From: an uncultured Bacteroidaceae bacterium | Lineage (GTDB): Bacteria; Bacteroidota; Bacteroidia; Bacteroidales; Bacteroidaceae | NCBI GenBank assembly: GCA_905233465.1 | Contig: CAJOEI010000002.1 | Coordinates: forward strand, 62,001-126,000 | Reading direction: 5' to 3' | DNA length: 64,000 nt | Part shown: one piece after another, positions 26,997 to 36,090 of the stretch | Numbering within the stretch: the first letter of the stretch is position 1 | Layout: each line of letters opens with the position of its first letter | Translations under genes and position numbers: made by a program | Notes under the pieces: generated by a model | Seen by the model: only the letters and a program-made list of their open reading frames with translations | Database searches by the model: none | What the model was told of the DNA's origin: nothing

Positions 26997-27048
26997 GTTA
27001 AACCTTAAACTTTAAACTTTAAACTGTGGCGAAGCCACGTCATAAGAC
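26997..27048. repeat. Composite heptad-hairpin element upstream of the sugar operon
   Basis: AAACTTTA heptads then GTGGCGAAGCCAC, a 5-bp stem. The 24 bp at 27022-27045 are identical to 37189-37212. No TAnnTTTG box was recognised, so the operon promoter is not located. Confidence 0.75.
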
Positions 27049-27996
27049 ATGGAATACAGGAAACTTGGCAATACAGGCTTAAGCGTATCAGCCCTGAGCT
27101 TCGGAGCCTCTTCTCTGGGCGGAGTCTTTCACACAATAGATGAAGGTCGAGCCGTAGATACTGTCGGTGTTGCCCTTGAGGGCGGAATGAATCTCATCGA
27201 TGTATCGCCCTACTATGGACATTACAAGGCGGAGACCGTTCTGGGTCGTGCCCTTCGCCAGCTGCCGCGTGACAAATACATCCTCTCCACCAAGGTCGGA
27301 CGCTACGGCAAAGACGGCGTGAACACTTGGGATTACAGCGGCAAGCGCGCTCAGGAGAGTGTCTATGAGAGTATGGAGCGTCTGGGTGTGGAATACATCG
27401 ACCTGATTCATGTCCACGACATCGAGTTTCAGGCATCGCTGCCCGGCGGCTTACAGCTGGTGGTAGAAGAGACGCTGCCTGCACTTGTCGAACTGAAGGA
27501 GAAGGGCCTTGTGAGCCACGTGGGCATTACGGACCTCCAGATTCCGAATCTGCGCTGGGTCATTGACCACAGCAAGGAAGGAACCGTTGAGACGGTGCTG
27601 AATTTCTGCCATTACTGTCTCTGTGACGATGCTCTGGCAGATAATCTTGACTATTTTGAGAGCCACGGCATCGGCCTTATCAACGCATCTCCGCTCAGCA
27701 TGGGCCTGCTCTCAGAGCGCGGAGTGCCTGCTTGGCACCCGGCTCCGAAGCCACTCGTTGAGGCTTGCCAGCGTGCAGCACAGCACTGTAAGGCAAAGGG
27801 TTATCCCATCGAGAAACTGGCTATGCAGTTCTCTGTCAGCAATCCACGTGTTCCCTCCACCCTGTTCTCATCGGCAAATCCGGACAATGTCCGCCGTAAC
27901 CTTCAGTACATCAGCGAGCCTATCGACTGGCAGCTGGTCAAGGAAGTCCAAAACATTATAGGTGATCAGAAGAGAGTAACATGGGCTAATAGCTAA
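27049..27996 (+). CDS. Aldo/keto reductase, probable L-fucose/L-galactose-type 1-dehydrogenase
   Basis: A 315-aa TIM-barrel oxidoreductase. DVSPYYG at 51-57 contains the catalytic Asp and Tyr, STKVGRYG near 80-87 the Lys, and LIHVHDIEF the His. The opening EYRKLGNTGLSVSALSFGASSLGG is typical of the subfamily with D-threo-aldose (L-fucose) 1-dehydrogenases and plant L-galactose dehydrogenase. Those oxidise the sugar to the 1,5- or 1,4-lactone with NAD(P). It is followed 5 bp later by a lactonase-like amidohydrolase, which supports that step. The exact sugar is inferred from neighbours. Confidence 0.82.
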   Translation: MEYRKLGNTGLSVSALSFGASSLGGVFHTIDEGRAVDTVGVALEGGMNLIDVSPYYGHYKAETVLGRALRQLPRDKYILSTKVGRYGKDGVNTWDYSGKRAQESVYESMERLGVEYIDLIHVHDIEFQASLPGGLQLVVEETLPALVELKEKGLVSHVGITDLQIPNLRWVIDHSKEGTVETVLNFCHYCLCDDALADNLDYFESHGIGLINASPLSMGLLSERGVPAWHPAPKPLVEACQRAAQHCKAKGYPIEKLAMQFSVSNPRVPSTLFSSANPDNVRRNLQYISEPIDWQLVKEVQNIIGDQKRVTWANS

Positions 27997-28000
27997 TAAT

Positions 28001-28936
28001 ATGATTATCGATACTCACTCCCACCTCTGGCTTCGTCAGGATACAGAGTGGAATGGCCTCGTCATCAAGACGAAGGATGGAAACGGAAGCCGCTCGGAGT
28101 TCCTCGGTGAGGAGCGTCAGATGCTGCCTCCGTTCATGTTAGACGGACGGAATACGGCTGAGGTGTTCTTGAGCAATATGGACTACGCCCAGGTGGGTGC
28201 AGCCGTGGTTGTTCAGGAATTTATCGACGGGATCCAGAACGACTATCTGAAGTATGTGCAGGAGCGTTATCCCGACCGCTTCTTCTGTTACGCCATGGTG
28301 GATTACCTGCGCGACGGGTTCTGCCAGCAGGCTATTCGCCTGATGAGCGAAGACGGTTTCCGTGGAATGGCTATTCCTGGACACAGGCTGTTGGGTCGTA
28401 AGCTTACTGATGATGAGATGATGGAGATGTTCTGCTGGATGGAGGCTAACGGCAAGTACCTCAGCATCACCCTCGCTGACGGCGACGAGCAGGTAGGCGA
28501 ACTGAACGAGGTTATCATGGAATGTCCGGAGCTGAAGATTGCCATAGGACATCTCGGTATGGCGGACCAGCCTACAACACCCCCTTGGGAGAACGACAGC
28601 TGGCGCATCCAGATGCTCCTGGCCCGCAACGAGAACGTGATGATTGAGAGCGGTGGCATCACCTGGCTCTATAATCCGGAGTTCTATCCCTTCCCATCGG
28701 CCGTGCGTGCCATTCGTGAGGCTGCCGATCTCGTTGGTATCGAAAAGTTGATGTGGGGTTCTGACTATCCTCGTACCATAACAGCCATCACCTATCGAAT
28801 GAGCTACGACTTTATCTTCCGCAGCCAGCTCCTAACACCAAAAGAGCAAGCTGCTTTCCTCGGCGCGAATGCCAATCGATTCTACGAGTTCAAGAACCTG
28901 CCCGAGTTGCCTTATATAAAGAATATGAGTGAATAA
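28001..28936 (+). CDS. Amidohydrolase family protein, probable sugar lactonase
   Basis: A 311-aa metal-dependent hydrolase of the amidohydrolase-2 type: an N-terminal IIDTHSHLW metal motif, IAIGHLGM with a central His, and MWGSDYPR near the C-terminus with the catalytic Asp. Homologues in fucose loci hydrolyse L-fuconolactone. It stands between the AKR and fucI, so it would open the lactone made by the AKR. It could instead be a decarboxylase of the same fold; context favours lactonase. Confidence 0.8.
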   Translation: MIIDTHSHLWLRQDTEWNGLVIKTKDGNGSRSEFLGEERQMLPPFMLDGRNTAEVFLSNMDYAQVGAAVVVQEFIDGIQNDYLKYVQERYPDRFFCYAMVDYLRDGFCQQAIRLMSEDGFRGMAIPGHRLLGRKLTDDEMMEMFCWMEANGKYLSITLADGDEQVGELNEVIMECPELKIAIGHLGMADQPTTPPWENDSWRIQMLLARNENVMIESGGITWLYNPEFYPFPSAVRAIREAADLVGIEKLMWGSDYPRTITAITYRMSYDFIFRSQLLTPKEQAAFLGANANRFYEFKNLPELPYIKNMSE

Positions 28937-28962
28937 TCTAATAATAAAAACGAAATAACCTT

Positions 28963-30783
28963 ATGAACACTTATCCCAAAATCGGTATTCGCCCAACCAT
29001 CGACGGTCGTCAGGGCGGTGTCCGCGAGAGTCTTGAAGAGAAAACTATGGCTCTGGCCAAGGCTGTGGCTGAGCTGATAAGCACTAATCTGCGCAACGGC
29101 GACGGCTCCCCCGTGGAGTGCGTCATCGCTGACTCTACCATCGGTCGCGTGGCCGAGAGCGCCGCCTGCGCCGAGAAGTTCGAACGCGAGGGCGTCGGCT
29201 CTACCATAACAGTCACCTCCTGCTGGTGCTACGGATCTGAGACCATGGACATGAACCCGCATTACCCCAAGGCCGTATGGGGCTTCAACGGCACAGAGCG
29301 CCCGGGTGCTGTCTATCTCGCTGCCGTTCTGGCCGCCCACGCTCAGAAGGGCCTGCCCGCTTTCGGCATTTACGGCCACGACGTGCAGGACATCAACGAC
29401 AACACTATCCCCGAGGACGTGGCTGAAAAGATCCTACGCTTCGCTCGCGCTGCTCAGGCTGTGGCTACTATGCGCGGCAAGAGCTACCTCTCTATGGGCA
29501 ACACCTGTATGGGCATTGCCGGCTCAATAGTGGATGCAGACTTCCTGCAGCACTACCTCGGTATGCGCACAGAGTATGTCTCGCTGGTTGAGATTCTGCG
29601 CCGCGTGGACTTCAATATCTTCGACCCCGAAGAGTTTAATAAGGCTATGGCTTGGGTAGAGAAATACTGCAAGCCGCAGGAGGGTCACGACTACAACGAG
29701 GACCGTCCGCTCTTCCCGGGCACGCCGATGACCACCTTCAACGGTAAGGGCAAAGGCAAGAACCGCGAGGAGAAGGATGCCGACTGGGAGTTCACCGTGA
29801 AGACGATGATGATCATCCGCGACCTCATGCACGGTAACCCGCGCCTACTGGAACTTGGTTACAAGGAAGAGGCTCTGGGTCACAACGCCCTCTTCGGCGG
29901 TGTGCAGGGTCAGCGCCAATGGACTGACTACCGCCCCAACTTCGACTTCCCGGAGTCGATGCTCTGCACCTCATTCGACTGGAACGGCACGCGCGAGGCC
30001 GATGTCCTCGCCACTGAGAACGACTTCCTGAACGGCCTCTCGATGCTCTTCGGACATCTGCTGACGAACCGCGGCGTTATGTTCTCAGACATCCGCACCT
30101 ACTGGAGTCCCGAAGCCGTCAAGCGCGTGGCAGGCAGTGCGCCCAGCGGTTTAGCCGCTGTGGGTTTCATCCACCTCATCAACAGCGGCGCTACCACCCT
30201 CGATGCCACCGGCGCGATGACTGCAGCTGACGGCAAACCCACGATGAAGGAGCCGTGGAATATCACTCCCGAAGATGCAGAAGCCTGTCTGAAAGCCACA
30301 TCGTGGATGCCGGCCGACCGCGACTATTTCCGTGGAGGCGGTTACAGCTCTCACTTCGTGACCAAAGGTGGGATGCCTATGACGATGATGCGCGTGAATA
30401 TGGTTGCTGGGCTCGGTCCCGTGCTGCAGCTGGCTGAGGGTTGGACCGTGGAACTCGACCCGAAGACCCACGACATCCTGGACAAGCGCACCGACCCGAC
30501 ATGGCCCACTACGTGGTTCGTGCCGCGTCTCGACCCGACAAAGGACTGCTTCAAGGACGTCTATAGCGTGATGAACTGCTGGGGAGCGAACCACGGCGCC
30601 ATTGCCTACGGCCACATCGGTGCCGACCTCATCACCCTCTGTAGCATCCTCCGCATCCCCGTCTGCATGCACAATGTTGCTGACAAGGACATCTTCAGGC
30701 CCGCAGCGTGGAACGCCTTCGGTATGGACAAGGAGGGAGCAGACTACCGTGCTTGCCAGAACTTCGGCCCAATTTACAAGTAG
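28963..30783 (+). CDS. fucI: L-fucose isomerase
   Basis: A 606-aa enzyme, full length against ~591 for E. coli Fuc[23 protein letters not shown] opens the protein, and [30 protein letters not shown] and the CWGANHGA end match the family. It interconverts L-fucose and L-fuculose (and D-arabinose/D-ribulose) with Mn2+. Codon use is strongly biased to C-ending codons compared with neighbours, suggesting high expression. No fuculokinase or fuculose-phosphate aldolase gene is present in the window. Confidence 0.96.
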   Translation: MNTYPKIGIRPTIDGRQGGVRESLEEKTMALAKAVAELISTNLRNGDGSPVECVIADSTIGRVAESAACAEKFEREGVGSTITVTSCWCYGSETMDMNPHYPKAVWGFNGTERPGAVYLAAVLAAHAQKGLPAFGIYGHDVQDINDNTIPEDVAEKILRFARAAQAVATMRGKSYLSMGNTCMGIAGSIVDADFLQHYLGMRTEYVSLVEILRRVDFNIFDPEEFNKAMAWVEKYCKPQEGHDYNEDRPLFPGTPMTTFNGKGKGKNREEKDADWEFTVKTMMIIRDLMHGNPRLLELGYKEEALGHNALFGGVQGQRQWTDYRPNFDFPESMLCTSFDWNGTREADVLATENDFLNGLSMLFGHLLTNRGVMFSDIRTYWSPEAVKRVAGSAPSGLAAVGFIHLINSGATTLDATGAMTAADGKPTMKEPWNITPEDAEACLKATSWMPADRDYFRGGGYSSHFVTKGGMPMTMMRVNMVAGLGPVLQLAEGWTVELDPKTHDILDKRTDPTWPTTWFVPRLDPTKDCFKDVYSVMNCWGANHGAIAYGHIGADLITLCSILRIPVCMHNVADKDIFRPAAWNAFGMDKEGADYRACQNFGPIYK

Positions 30784-30814
30784 GTTAGAGTTAAGAAATA
30801 CTTTTTCTATAATA

Positions 30815-32161
30815 ATGAAGACATCCAGTCAAATAGAATCCGCTCCCTCCCTACAAGGGAGGGCGGGGGGAGAGTCTCCTTTAGTTCCCCGCAAGTACCT
30901 CCTCACGTTTATCCTCATCACATCGCTCTTCGCACTCTGGGGCTTTGCCAACGACATCACCAACCCGATGGTGGCAGCTTTCCAGACTCTGATGGAGATA
31001 TCAGCAGCCAAAGCCTCGATGGTTCAGTTCGCCTTCTATGGCGGTTATGCCACGATGGCTGTTCCGGCCGCTTTATTCATCCGCAAGTATTCGTATAAGG
31101 TCGGAGTGCTTATCGGCCTTGGACTGTATGCCGTGGGCGCATTCCTGTTTATCCCTGCGGCACAGTTCCAGGAGTTCACTTTCTTCTGCGTGTCGCTTTA
31201 CATCCTCACTTTCGGTTTGGCTTTCCTTGAGACCAGCGCCAACCCCTTCATCCTCTCGTTGGGTGACAAGAGCAATTCCACACGCCGTCTGAATCTGGCA
31301 CAGGCATTCAACCCAGTAGGCTCACTGAGCGGCATGGCTGTGGCATCGTTCATCGTGCTACCCAACCTGCTCTCCGACAAGCGCGATGCCGCCGGACAGA
31401 TTATCTACCACGGACTGAGCGAGGCTGAGAAGGCCGACATCCGTCTGCACGATCTGGCTGTGATCCGTGACCCGTATGTTGCCATCGGAATGGTTGTGCT
31501 CGTGATGTTCATCATTATTGCCCTCACCAAGATGCCTTCGTTGAAGGGAGAAGAGGACGGAAAGACAAGCGCAAGCACCACGCTCTCACGTCTTTGGAAA
31601 AACAAGATATACCGCAATGGGGTGTTTGCTCAGGTGCTGTATGTGGCAGCGCAGATCATGGTCTGGACATTTATCATTCAGTATGCAGACCACTTAGGCA
31701 TCGATAAGGCTACGGCCCAGCGCTGGAACATCCTGGCAATGTCGCTATCGCTTACAGGCCGCTTCGTCGGTACATATATCATGAAGTGGATTAATCAGCG
31801 TCTGCTGCTTAGTATCTTCGGCGTCGGTGCTACTGTGTGCACGCTTGGTGCTATCTGTATAGAAGGTTTGTTCGGACTGTACAGTCTGGTTTGCATCAGC
31901 CTGTTTATGTCCATCATGTTCCCAAGCATTTATGGCATTGCACTTGAGAACGTCAAGAGCGAGGACACTTCACTTGGTGCCGCTTTCCTTGTTATGGCCA
32001 TTGTGGGCGGTGCATTGATGCCTCCTCTTCAGGGACATCTCATTGACCAGCAGGTAATCTTCGGCTGGCCCGCCGTCAATTTCTCGTTCATCCTGCCGTT
32101 CATCTGCTTCGTCTTTATCACTCTCTACGGCTACCGCACTTTCAAACTCTCGAAAGCATGA
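30815..32161 (+). CDS. fucP: L-fucose:H+ symporter
   Basis: A 448-aa MFS permease (FucP subfamily). ITSLFALWGFANDITNPMV at TM1 contains the conserved Asn/Asp pair used for sugar and proton binding, and ETSANPFILSLG in TM4-5 is characteristic. It imports L-fucose and can take L-galactose and D-arabinose. The start at 30815 is the first ATG after fucI. Residues of about 10-20 of the cytoplasmic N-terminus (SLQGRAGGESPL) are encoded by a G/C-rich palindromic repeat at 30843-30874. Its stop overlaps the next gene by 4 bp. Confidence 0.93.
   Translation: MKTSSQIESAPSLQGRAGGESPLVPRKYLLTFILITSLFALWGFANDITNPMVAAFQTLMEISAAKASMVQFAFYGGYATMAVPAALFIRKYSYKVGVLIGLGLYAVGAFLFIPAAQFQEFTFFCVSLYILTFGLAFLETSANPFILSLGDKSNSTRRLNLAQAFNPVGSLSGMAVASFIVLPNLLSDKRDAAGQIIYHGLSEAEKADIRLHDLAVIRDPYVAIGMVVLVMFIIIALTKMPSLKGEEDGKTSASTTLSRLWKNKIYRNGVFAQVLYVAAQIMVWTFIIQYADHLGIDKATAQRWNILAMSLSLTGRFVGTYIMKWINQRLLLSIFGVGATVCTLGAICIEGLFGLYSLVCISLFMSIMFPSIYGIALENVKSEDTSLGAAFLVMAIVGGALMPPLQGHLIDQQVIFGWPAVNFSFILPFICFVFITLYGYRTFKLSKA
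30843..30874 (+). repeat. GC-rich palindromic repeat within the fucP N-terminus
   Basis: CCCTCCC-TACAA-GGGAGGG arms followed by a G-run. A related element lies inside the PAP2 gene at 35845-35875. Both are in frame. Confidence 0.75.
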
Positions 32162-32538
32162 GTACAGAAGGATTTATTCAAAAACGTCACGGCCAACCCG
32201 TGAAGCGCTATGTCCAGACTATGGACTTGAAGGATGACCCGGCTCTCATCGCAGAGTATCGTCGTCGTCACGACAGCGAGCATTCGTGGAAGGAAATTCG
32301 CGACGGGATACGCGAAGTAGGCATTCTCGAGATGGAAATATATATCATTGGCACGCGCCTCGTCATGATTGTTGAGACTCCGCTCGACTTCGACTGGAAC
32401 AAAGCGATGGCACGTCTCGCCACCCTGCCCCGTCAGCAAGAGTGGGAGGATTACATGGCCATGTTCCAGCAATGTGCCGAGGGTGCAACCAGCGACGAGA
32501 AGTGGCAGATGATGGACCGCATGTTTTACTTATATTAG
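32158..32538 (+). CDS. DUF718 (RhaM-type) sugar mutarotase
   Basis: A 126-aa dimeric alpha/beta barrel-type protein. VKRYVQTMDLKDDPALI and EYRRRHDSEHSWKEI carry the conserved His/Tyr features of the L-rhamnose mutarotase family, and WQMMDRMFYL closes it. Members interconvert alpha and beta anomers of L-rhamnose or L-fucose. Its ATGA overlap with fucP and place in the operon favour L-fucose or L-galactose. It is unrelated to the RbsD-like FucU. Confidence 0.87.
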   Translation: MSTEGFIQKRHGQPVKRYVQTMDLKDDPALIAEYRRRHDSEHSWKEIRDGIREVGILEMEIYIIGTRLVMIVETPLDFDWNKAMARLATLPRQQEWEDYMAMFQQCAEGATSDEKWQMMDRMFYLY

Positions 32539-32542
32539 AATT

Positions 32543-33559
32543 ATGAAAGCACTACAAATAACAGACACACACACGTTGGAGGTCATCGACCTCCCGATGC
32601 CTGAACCTGCTGCCGACCAGGTTCTGCTGCGCATCAGCTATGTCGGCTTTTGCGGTTCCGACCTCAACACCTGGCGAGGCCGCAACGCACTGGCTTTGAA
32701 GCCGGTAATTCCAGGTCATGAGATCAGTGCCGTCATTGAGAAGGTCGGTGAGAACGTTCCCGCTAATCTGCAAACAGGTCAGCTCGTAACGGTCGATCCT
32801 TACACCGCTTGTGGCAACTGTCCCAGCTGCCGTCGTCGTCGCTTCAACGCCTGCCAGCACAACGAAACTCTCGGCGTGCAGCGTCACGGTGCCATGCGCG
32901 AGTTCATCTGCGTGCCTTGGCAGAAGGTTATCCCTGCAGAAGGCATTGCTGCTAAGGACATCGCGCTCATCGAGCCCATGAGTGTTGGCTTCCATGCCGT
33001 TGATCGCGGTCAGGTCACGGACTCAGACACAGTCCTCGTCATTGGTTGCGGAATGATAGGTGTGGGCGCCATAGTGCGTGCCAGCCTGCGCGGAGCCACC
33101 GTCATCGCTATGGATCTCGATGATGAGAAGCTCGCTCTTGCGCGCGAACTGGGTGCTTCGGCAACAGTCAACAGCGGCTCCGAGGATGTCCACGCCCGTT
33201 TGCAGGAACTGACTAACGGAGCTGGCCCCGATGTGGTCATTGAGGCTGTTGGCGCAACACCCACCTACAACTGCGCCGTCAACGAGGTCGCCTTCACCGG
33301 TCGTATCGTCTGCATTGGCTATGCCCCCGGCGACGTGCCTCTCCCCACTCGCTTCTTCGTGCAGAAAGAGCTCGACATCCGCGGCTCGCGTAACGCCCTG
33401 CCCGATGATTTCCGTGCCGTAATCCGCTATCTCCGCCGTGGCTCTTGCCCCACAGACCGCCTCATCTCCAGCATCGTGAAACCCGAGGCCGCAGCCGAGG
33501 CAATGGTCGCCTGGGATTCCGCCCCCGGCAAGGTGTTCAGAATATTGGTGAACTTTTAA
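32543..33559 (+). CDS. Zinc-dependent alcohol dehydrogenase, LgoD/RspB-like
   Basis: A 338-aa medium-chain dehydrogenase. Catalytic Zn ligands Cys37 (GFCGSD) and His59/Glu60 (PGHE), structural-Zn cysteines at 90, 93, 96 and 104, and a Rossmann VIGCGMIGVGA. The sequence is closest in style to E. coli LgoD/RspB; LgoD oxidises L-galactonate at C5 to D-tagaturonate. The next gene is a tagaturonate-reductase homologue, so together they would epimerise C5 of an aldonate. L-fuconate is 6-deoxy-L-galactonate, so either acid is a plausible substrate. The stop lies in a TTTAAAC-type spacer. Confidence 0.82.
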   Translation: MKALQITDTHTLEVIDLPMPEPAADQVLLRISYVGFCGSDLNTWRGRNALALKPVIPGHEISAVIEKVGENVPANLQTGQLVTVDPYTACGNCPSCRRRRFNACQHNETLGVQRHGAMREFICVPWQKVIPAEGIAAKDIALIEPMSVGFHAVDRGQVTDSDTVLVIGCGMIGVGAIVRASLRGATVIAMDLDDEKLALARELGASATVNSGSEDVHARLQELTNGAGPDVVIEAVGATPTYNCAVNEVAFTGRIVCIGYAPGDVPLPTRFFVQKELDIRGSRNALPDDFRAVIRYLRRGSCPTDRLISSIVKPEAAAEAMVAWDSAPGKVFRILVNF

Positions 33560-33604
33560 CTTTAAACCTTAAACTTTAAACTACCGCCGCAGGCCGTAAA
33601 TAAG
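33560..33604. repeat. Heptad and GC-hairpin spacer before the uxaB-like gene
   Basis: TTTAAACCTTAAACTTTAAA heptads then CCGCCGCAGGCCG. It separates the dehydrogenase and reductase genes without an obvious promoter or terminator. Confidence 0.65.
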
Positions 33605-35029
33605 ATGGAGATTATTCAGTTTGGCGAAGGTAACTTTCTTCGTGCCTTTGTGGAATGGATAGCACAGCGATTAGGGCTGACGGTAGCCATCGTGAAGCCT
33701 CGTCCCGGCAACTCCTTAGATGCCTTGCGGGCTCAGGATTGTCGCTACCATGTCAACTTGCGTGGCATGCTTGGTGGCAAGACTATAGACTCTATGGAGG
33801 AGATTACGTGCGTCGCAGCAGCAGTGAACCCATACGAGGACTATGCTGCCTTCCTGTTGCTGGCAAAGCAGGCGGATGCGCGATTCATCGTTTCGAACAC
33901 GACAGAGGCGGGCATTGTCTTTGACGACGCATGTGGTTTCGACGATGCGCCGCCTACGTCTTTCCCAGCCAAACTCACGCAGCTGCTGTGGCACAGGTAT
34001 TGTGCATTCGGCGGTGACCCAGAGAAAGGCTTCATCATCCTGCCCTGCGAGCTCATTTTCCACAACGGTCGGCAATTGAAATCCTGTGTGGACCAGTATA
34101 TAGAGCTGTGGCGCGAGGCGCTGGGTGAAGAATACGTGCAGTTCAAGGCATGGGTGGATAGTGCCTGCTACTTCTGCACTACGCTTGTGGACCGCATCGT
34201 GCCCGGTTACCCGAAGAAGGATGTGGAGCAACAACAGGCGCGCCTGCCGCAACCCGACCCGTTACTGGTGCAAGCGGAGCCATACCACCTTTGGGTTATT
34301 GAAGTGCCGGAGAACATGAGCGTGCAACAGCTGTCGGCGGAGCTGCCGGCTGCTGAGGCTGGCCTGAATGTAGTGGTAACGAGGAACGAAGGGCCATATC
34401 ACGAACGCAAGGTGACGCTTCTGAATGGCCCGCACACTGTACTCTCTCCCGTGGCATGGCTTGCGGGGTTGGCCATCGTGCGCGATGCGTGCGAGCATGA
34501 GACCGTTGGTGCCTATGTGCGGCATGTGATGTACGATGAGCTGCTGCCGACATTGGACATGCCTGAGTCGGAGCTGCGCCGCTACGCAGATGATGTGCTG
34601 GAGCGTTTCTGCAATCCATTCGTAGACCACCAGTTGACAAGCATCATGCTCAACAGTTTCCCGAAATATGCAACACGCGACCTCCCAGCACTAAAACGCT
34701 ATTACGAGAAGCGTGGTGAGCTGCCGCGTGGCATCGTGCTCGGACTGGCAGCAATCTGTGTCTATTATCGTGGCGGCCAGCGTGCTGACGGCACTCCCAT
34801 CCAGCCCAACGATGATGCACACATAATGCAACTGCTTGCAGACTTGTGGGGAGGAGAGAATGGAGTGGAGAGCACAGCCCGCCGTGTTGCTGAGGGTGTG
34901 CTTGCAGCCAAAGAGCTCATCTGGCACGAACACGGCGACCTTAATGCCATTCCAGGCCTCACAGACATGCTGGCCACATATATTGACAACATTGTGCAGC
35001 ATGGCATAATGGCCGTAGTTGAAACTTGA
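33605..35029 (+). CDS. uxaB: Tagaturonate reductase (altronate oxidoreductase) family protein
   Basis: A 474-aa mannitol-dehydrogenase-superfamily enzyme. IIQFGEGNFLRAFVEW at the very N-terminus is the UxaB nucleotide-binding signature. ILPCELIFHNG, FKAWVDSACYFCTTLVDRIVPGYP, and VTLLNGPHTVLSP (the catalytic Lys is in the preceding HERK) follow. UxaB converts D-tagaturonate and NADH to D-altronate. The protein begins directly at the motif, about 15 residues shorter at the N-terminus than E. coli UxaB. Neighbours suggest it acts after the LgoD-like enzyme; an altronate dehydratase (UxaA) would be needed next and is not in the window. Confidence 0.87.
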   Translation: MEIIQFGEGNFLRAFVEWIAQRLGLTVAIVKPRPGNSLDALRAQDCRYHVNLRGMLGGKTIDSMEEITCVAAAVNPYEDYAAFLLLAKQADARFIVSNTTEAGIVFDDACGFDDAPPTSFPAKLTQLLWHRYCAFGGDPEKGFIILPCELIFHNGRQLKSCVDQYIELWREALGEEYVQFKAWVDSACYFCTTLVDRIVPGYPKKDVEQQQARLPQPDPLLVQAEPYHLWVIEVPENMSVQQLSAELPAAEAGLNVVVTRNEGPYHERKVTLLNGPHTVLSPVAWLAGLAIVRDACEHETVGAYVRHVMYDELLPTLDMPESELRRYADDVLERFCNPFVDHQLTSIMLNSFPKYATRDLPALKRYYEKRGELPRGIVLGLAAICVYYRGGQRADGTPIQPNDDAHIMQLLADLWGGENGVESTARRVAEGVLAAKELIWHEHGDLNAIPGLTDMLATYIDNIVQHGIMAVVET

Positions 35030-35037
35030 AGATGAAT

Positions 35038-35058
35038 CCCGTCGGCGAAACCGACGGG
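35038..35058. terminator. Stable hairpin between convergent uxaB and PAP2 genes
   Basis: CCCGTCGG, loop CGAAA, CCGACGGG: an 8-bp GC-rich stem just after the uxaB stop. There is no T-run, so intrinsic termination is uncertain. TTTAAGG heptads follow and contain the PAP2 stop. Confidence 0.55.
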
Positions 35059-35079
35059 CACACTGCCCTGAATGGATGT

Positions 35080-36054
35080 TTAAGGTTTAAACTCGTAGCC
35101 TGTGAGGCGGCTGGCAAGCCACAACACAATGGGCGCGGTGATGAGACCTGCGATGGCATCTACGAGATAGTGGGCCTGAATGTAGATGGTGGCACCATAG
35201 AGAAGCAGGCACAGGGGCAGCAGTAGTGGCACAACGCGGCGTGCATGCCGCAAGGCAAGGATGAGTACAATAGTGGCGATGCCTATGTGGCTGCTGGGGA
35301 AGGCGGCTGTGGGGCGCTCGCCAGTGTGCTGAGTGAGGGCCACGAGTTTGTAGAAGAAGCCGTCTGTCCATCCTGGGGCTGGAAGCATGGCTGTTTGAGT
35401 GTCGAAATACGTTCCAATCTTCGGATAGATGCCCTGTGCTGCTGCCTCGGGACCAATGGCGGCGAAATAGAATTGTGGCCCAGCCACAGGGAGGGCAATA
35501 TAGATTGTATAGTATATGAAGAAGGAGGCGAGGATGACTGCCCCAACACGGGGGAGAAGGGGTGAGGGGAGAATGGTGGATGAGGAACGTGATAATGCGA
35601 TGGCGATGATGAGGATGGCAATCATGGGGAAATAGCTGAAGTAGCCAAGGTTGAAGGCCTCGCTCCACCAGGGGCTGTCAAGTAGCTTGCTCATCTCCAA
35701 TGCTGGCTGGCATCCAAAGAGGTGCCAATCGGCCTCGGCAAACCACCAGTCGAAGTTGTCGCGCCAACGATTGAATTCATACGTTTCGGGGTAGAACACG
35801 GAGAGCCACGCGAGTGCAGCTGCTGTGCGAAGAAAAAAGAGCAGCCCCCTCCCGACCTCCCCCAAGGGGGAGGAGATGGAGGCAATGCGTGCAAGCAACA
35901 GCGTGGCAGCTATCCACGCTATGCGCACGCCCACCATCTGCCAAGGTGAGGCGAGATGAGGCCACATCACCAGGATGAGCACGGAGGTGAAAACGACCCA
36001 TGCCAATCCTACTTTCTCTACTATCAACAATTTAACTTTCAATTTTCCGCTCAA
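35080..36054 (-). CDS. PAP2-superfamily membrane phosphatase
   Basis: About 324 aa, multi-TM. AAFPSSHIGIATI and YIQAHYLVDAIAG are the second and third phosphatase motifs (PSxxH-like Ser/His and the late His). The first motif is less obvious, so activity is probable rather than certain. It may act on inositol-phosphoryl or isoprenoid-phosphate lipids. The start is unclear: the longest reading begins at a TTG within spacer repeats, and other TTGs follow. Two inter-TM loops (about residues 58-72 and 157-168) are encoded by GC-rich repeat fragments. The stop lies in a TTTAAAC heptad. Confidence 0.8.
   Translation of the reverse strand: MSGKLKVKLLIVEKVGLAWVVFTSVLILVMWPHLASPWQMVGVRIAWIAATLLLARIASISSPLGEVGRGLLFFLRTAAALAWLSVFYPETYEFNRWRDNFDWWFAEADWHLFGCQPALEMSKLLDSPWWSEAFNLGYFSYFPMIAILIIAIALSRSSSTILPSPLLPRVGAVILASFFIYYTIYIALPVAGPQFYFAAIGPEAAAQGIYPKIGTYFDTQTAMLPAPGWTDGFFYKLVALTQHTGERPTAAFPSSHIGIATIVLILALRHARRVVPLLLPLCLLLYGATIYIQAHYLVDAIAGLITAPIVLWLASRLTGYEFKP
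35541..35575 (-). repeat. GC-rich repeat fragment within the PAP2 gene (loop 2)
   Basis: On the minus strand this reads CTCCCCTCACCCCTTCTCCC plus flanks. It encodes ILPSPLLPRVG between two TM helices, in frame. Confidence 0.7.
35845..35875 (-). repeat. GC-rich palindromic repeat within the PAP2 gene (loop 1)
   Basis: CCTCCCCC-AA-GGGGGAGG arms adjoining a second C-run, encoding SSPLGEVGRGL. It has the same layout as the repeat in fucP at 30843-30874. Confidence 0.75.
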
Positions 36055-36090
36055 CTATAACTGTAAACCGTAAACTGTAAACTTTAAACT
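36055..36090. repeat. TAAACTG/TTTAAAC heptad spacer between epimerase and PAP2 genes
   Basis: Period-7 runs such as TGTAAACCGTAAACTGTAAA preceded by the CCGCTC element. Confidence 0.65.

Noticed and set aside
27049..33559. Classical fucRIAKXP-type phosphorylating fucose operon
   Set aside because: fucI and fucP are present, but no fuculokinase, aldolase or GntR regulator is found, and oxidative enzymes are instead.
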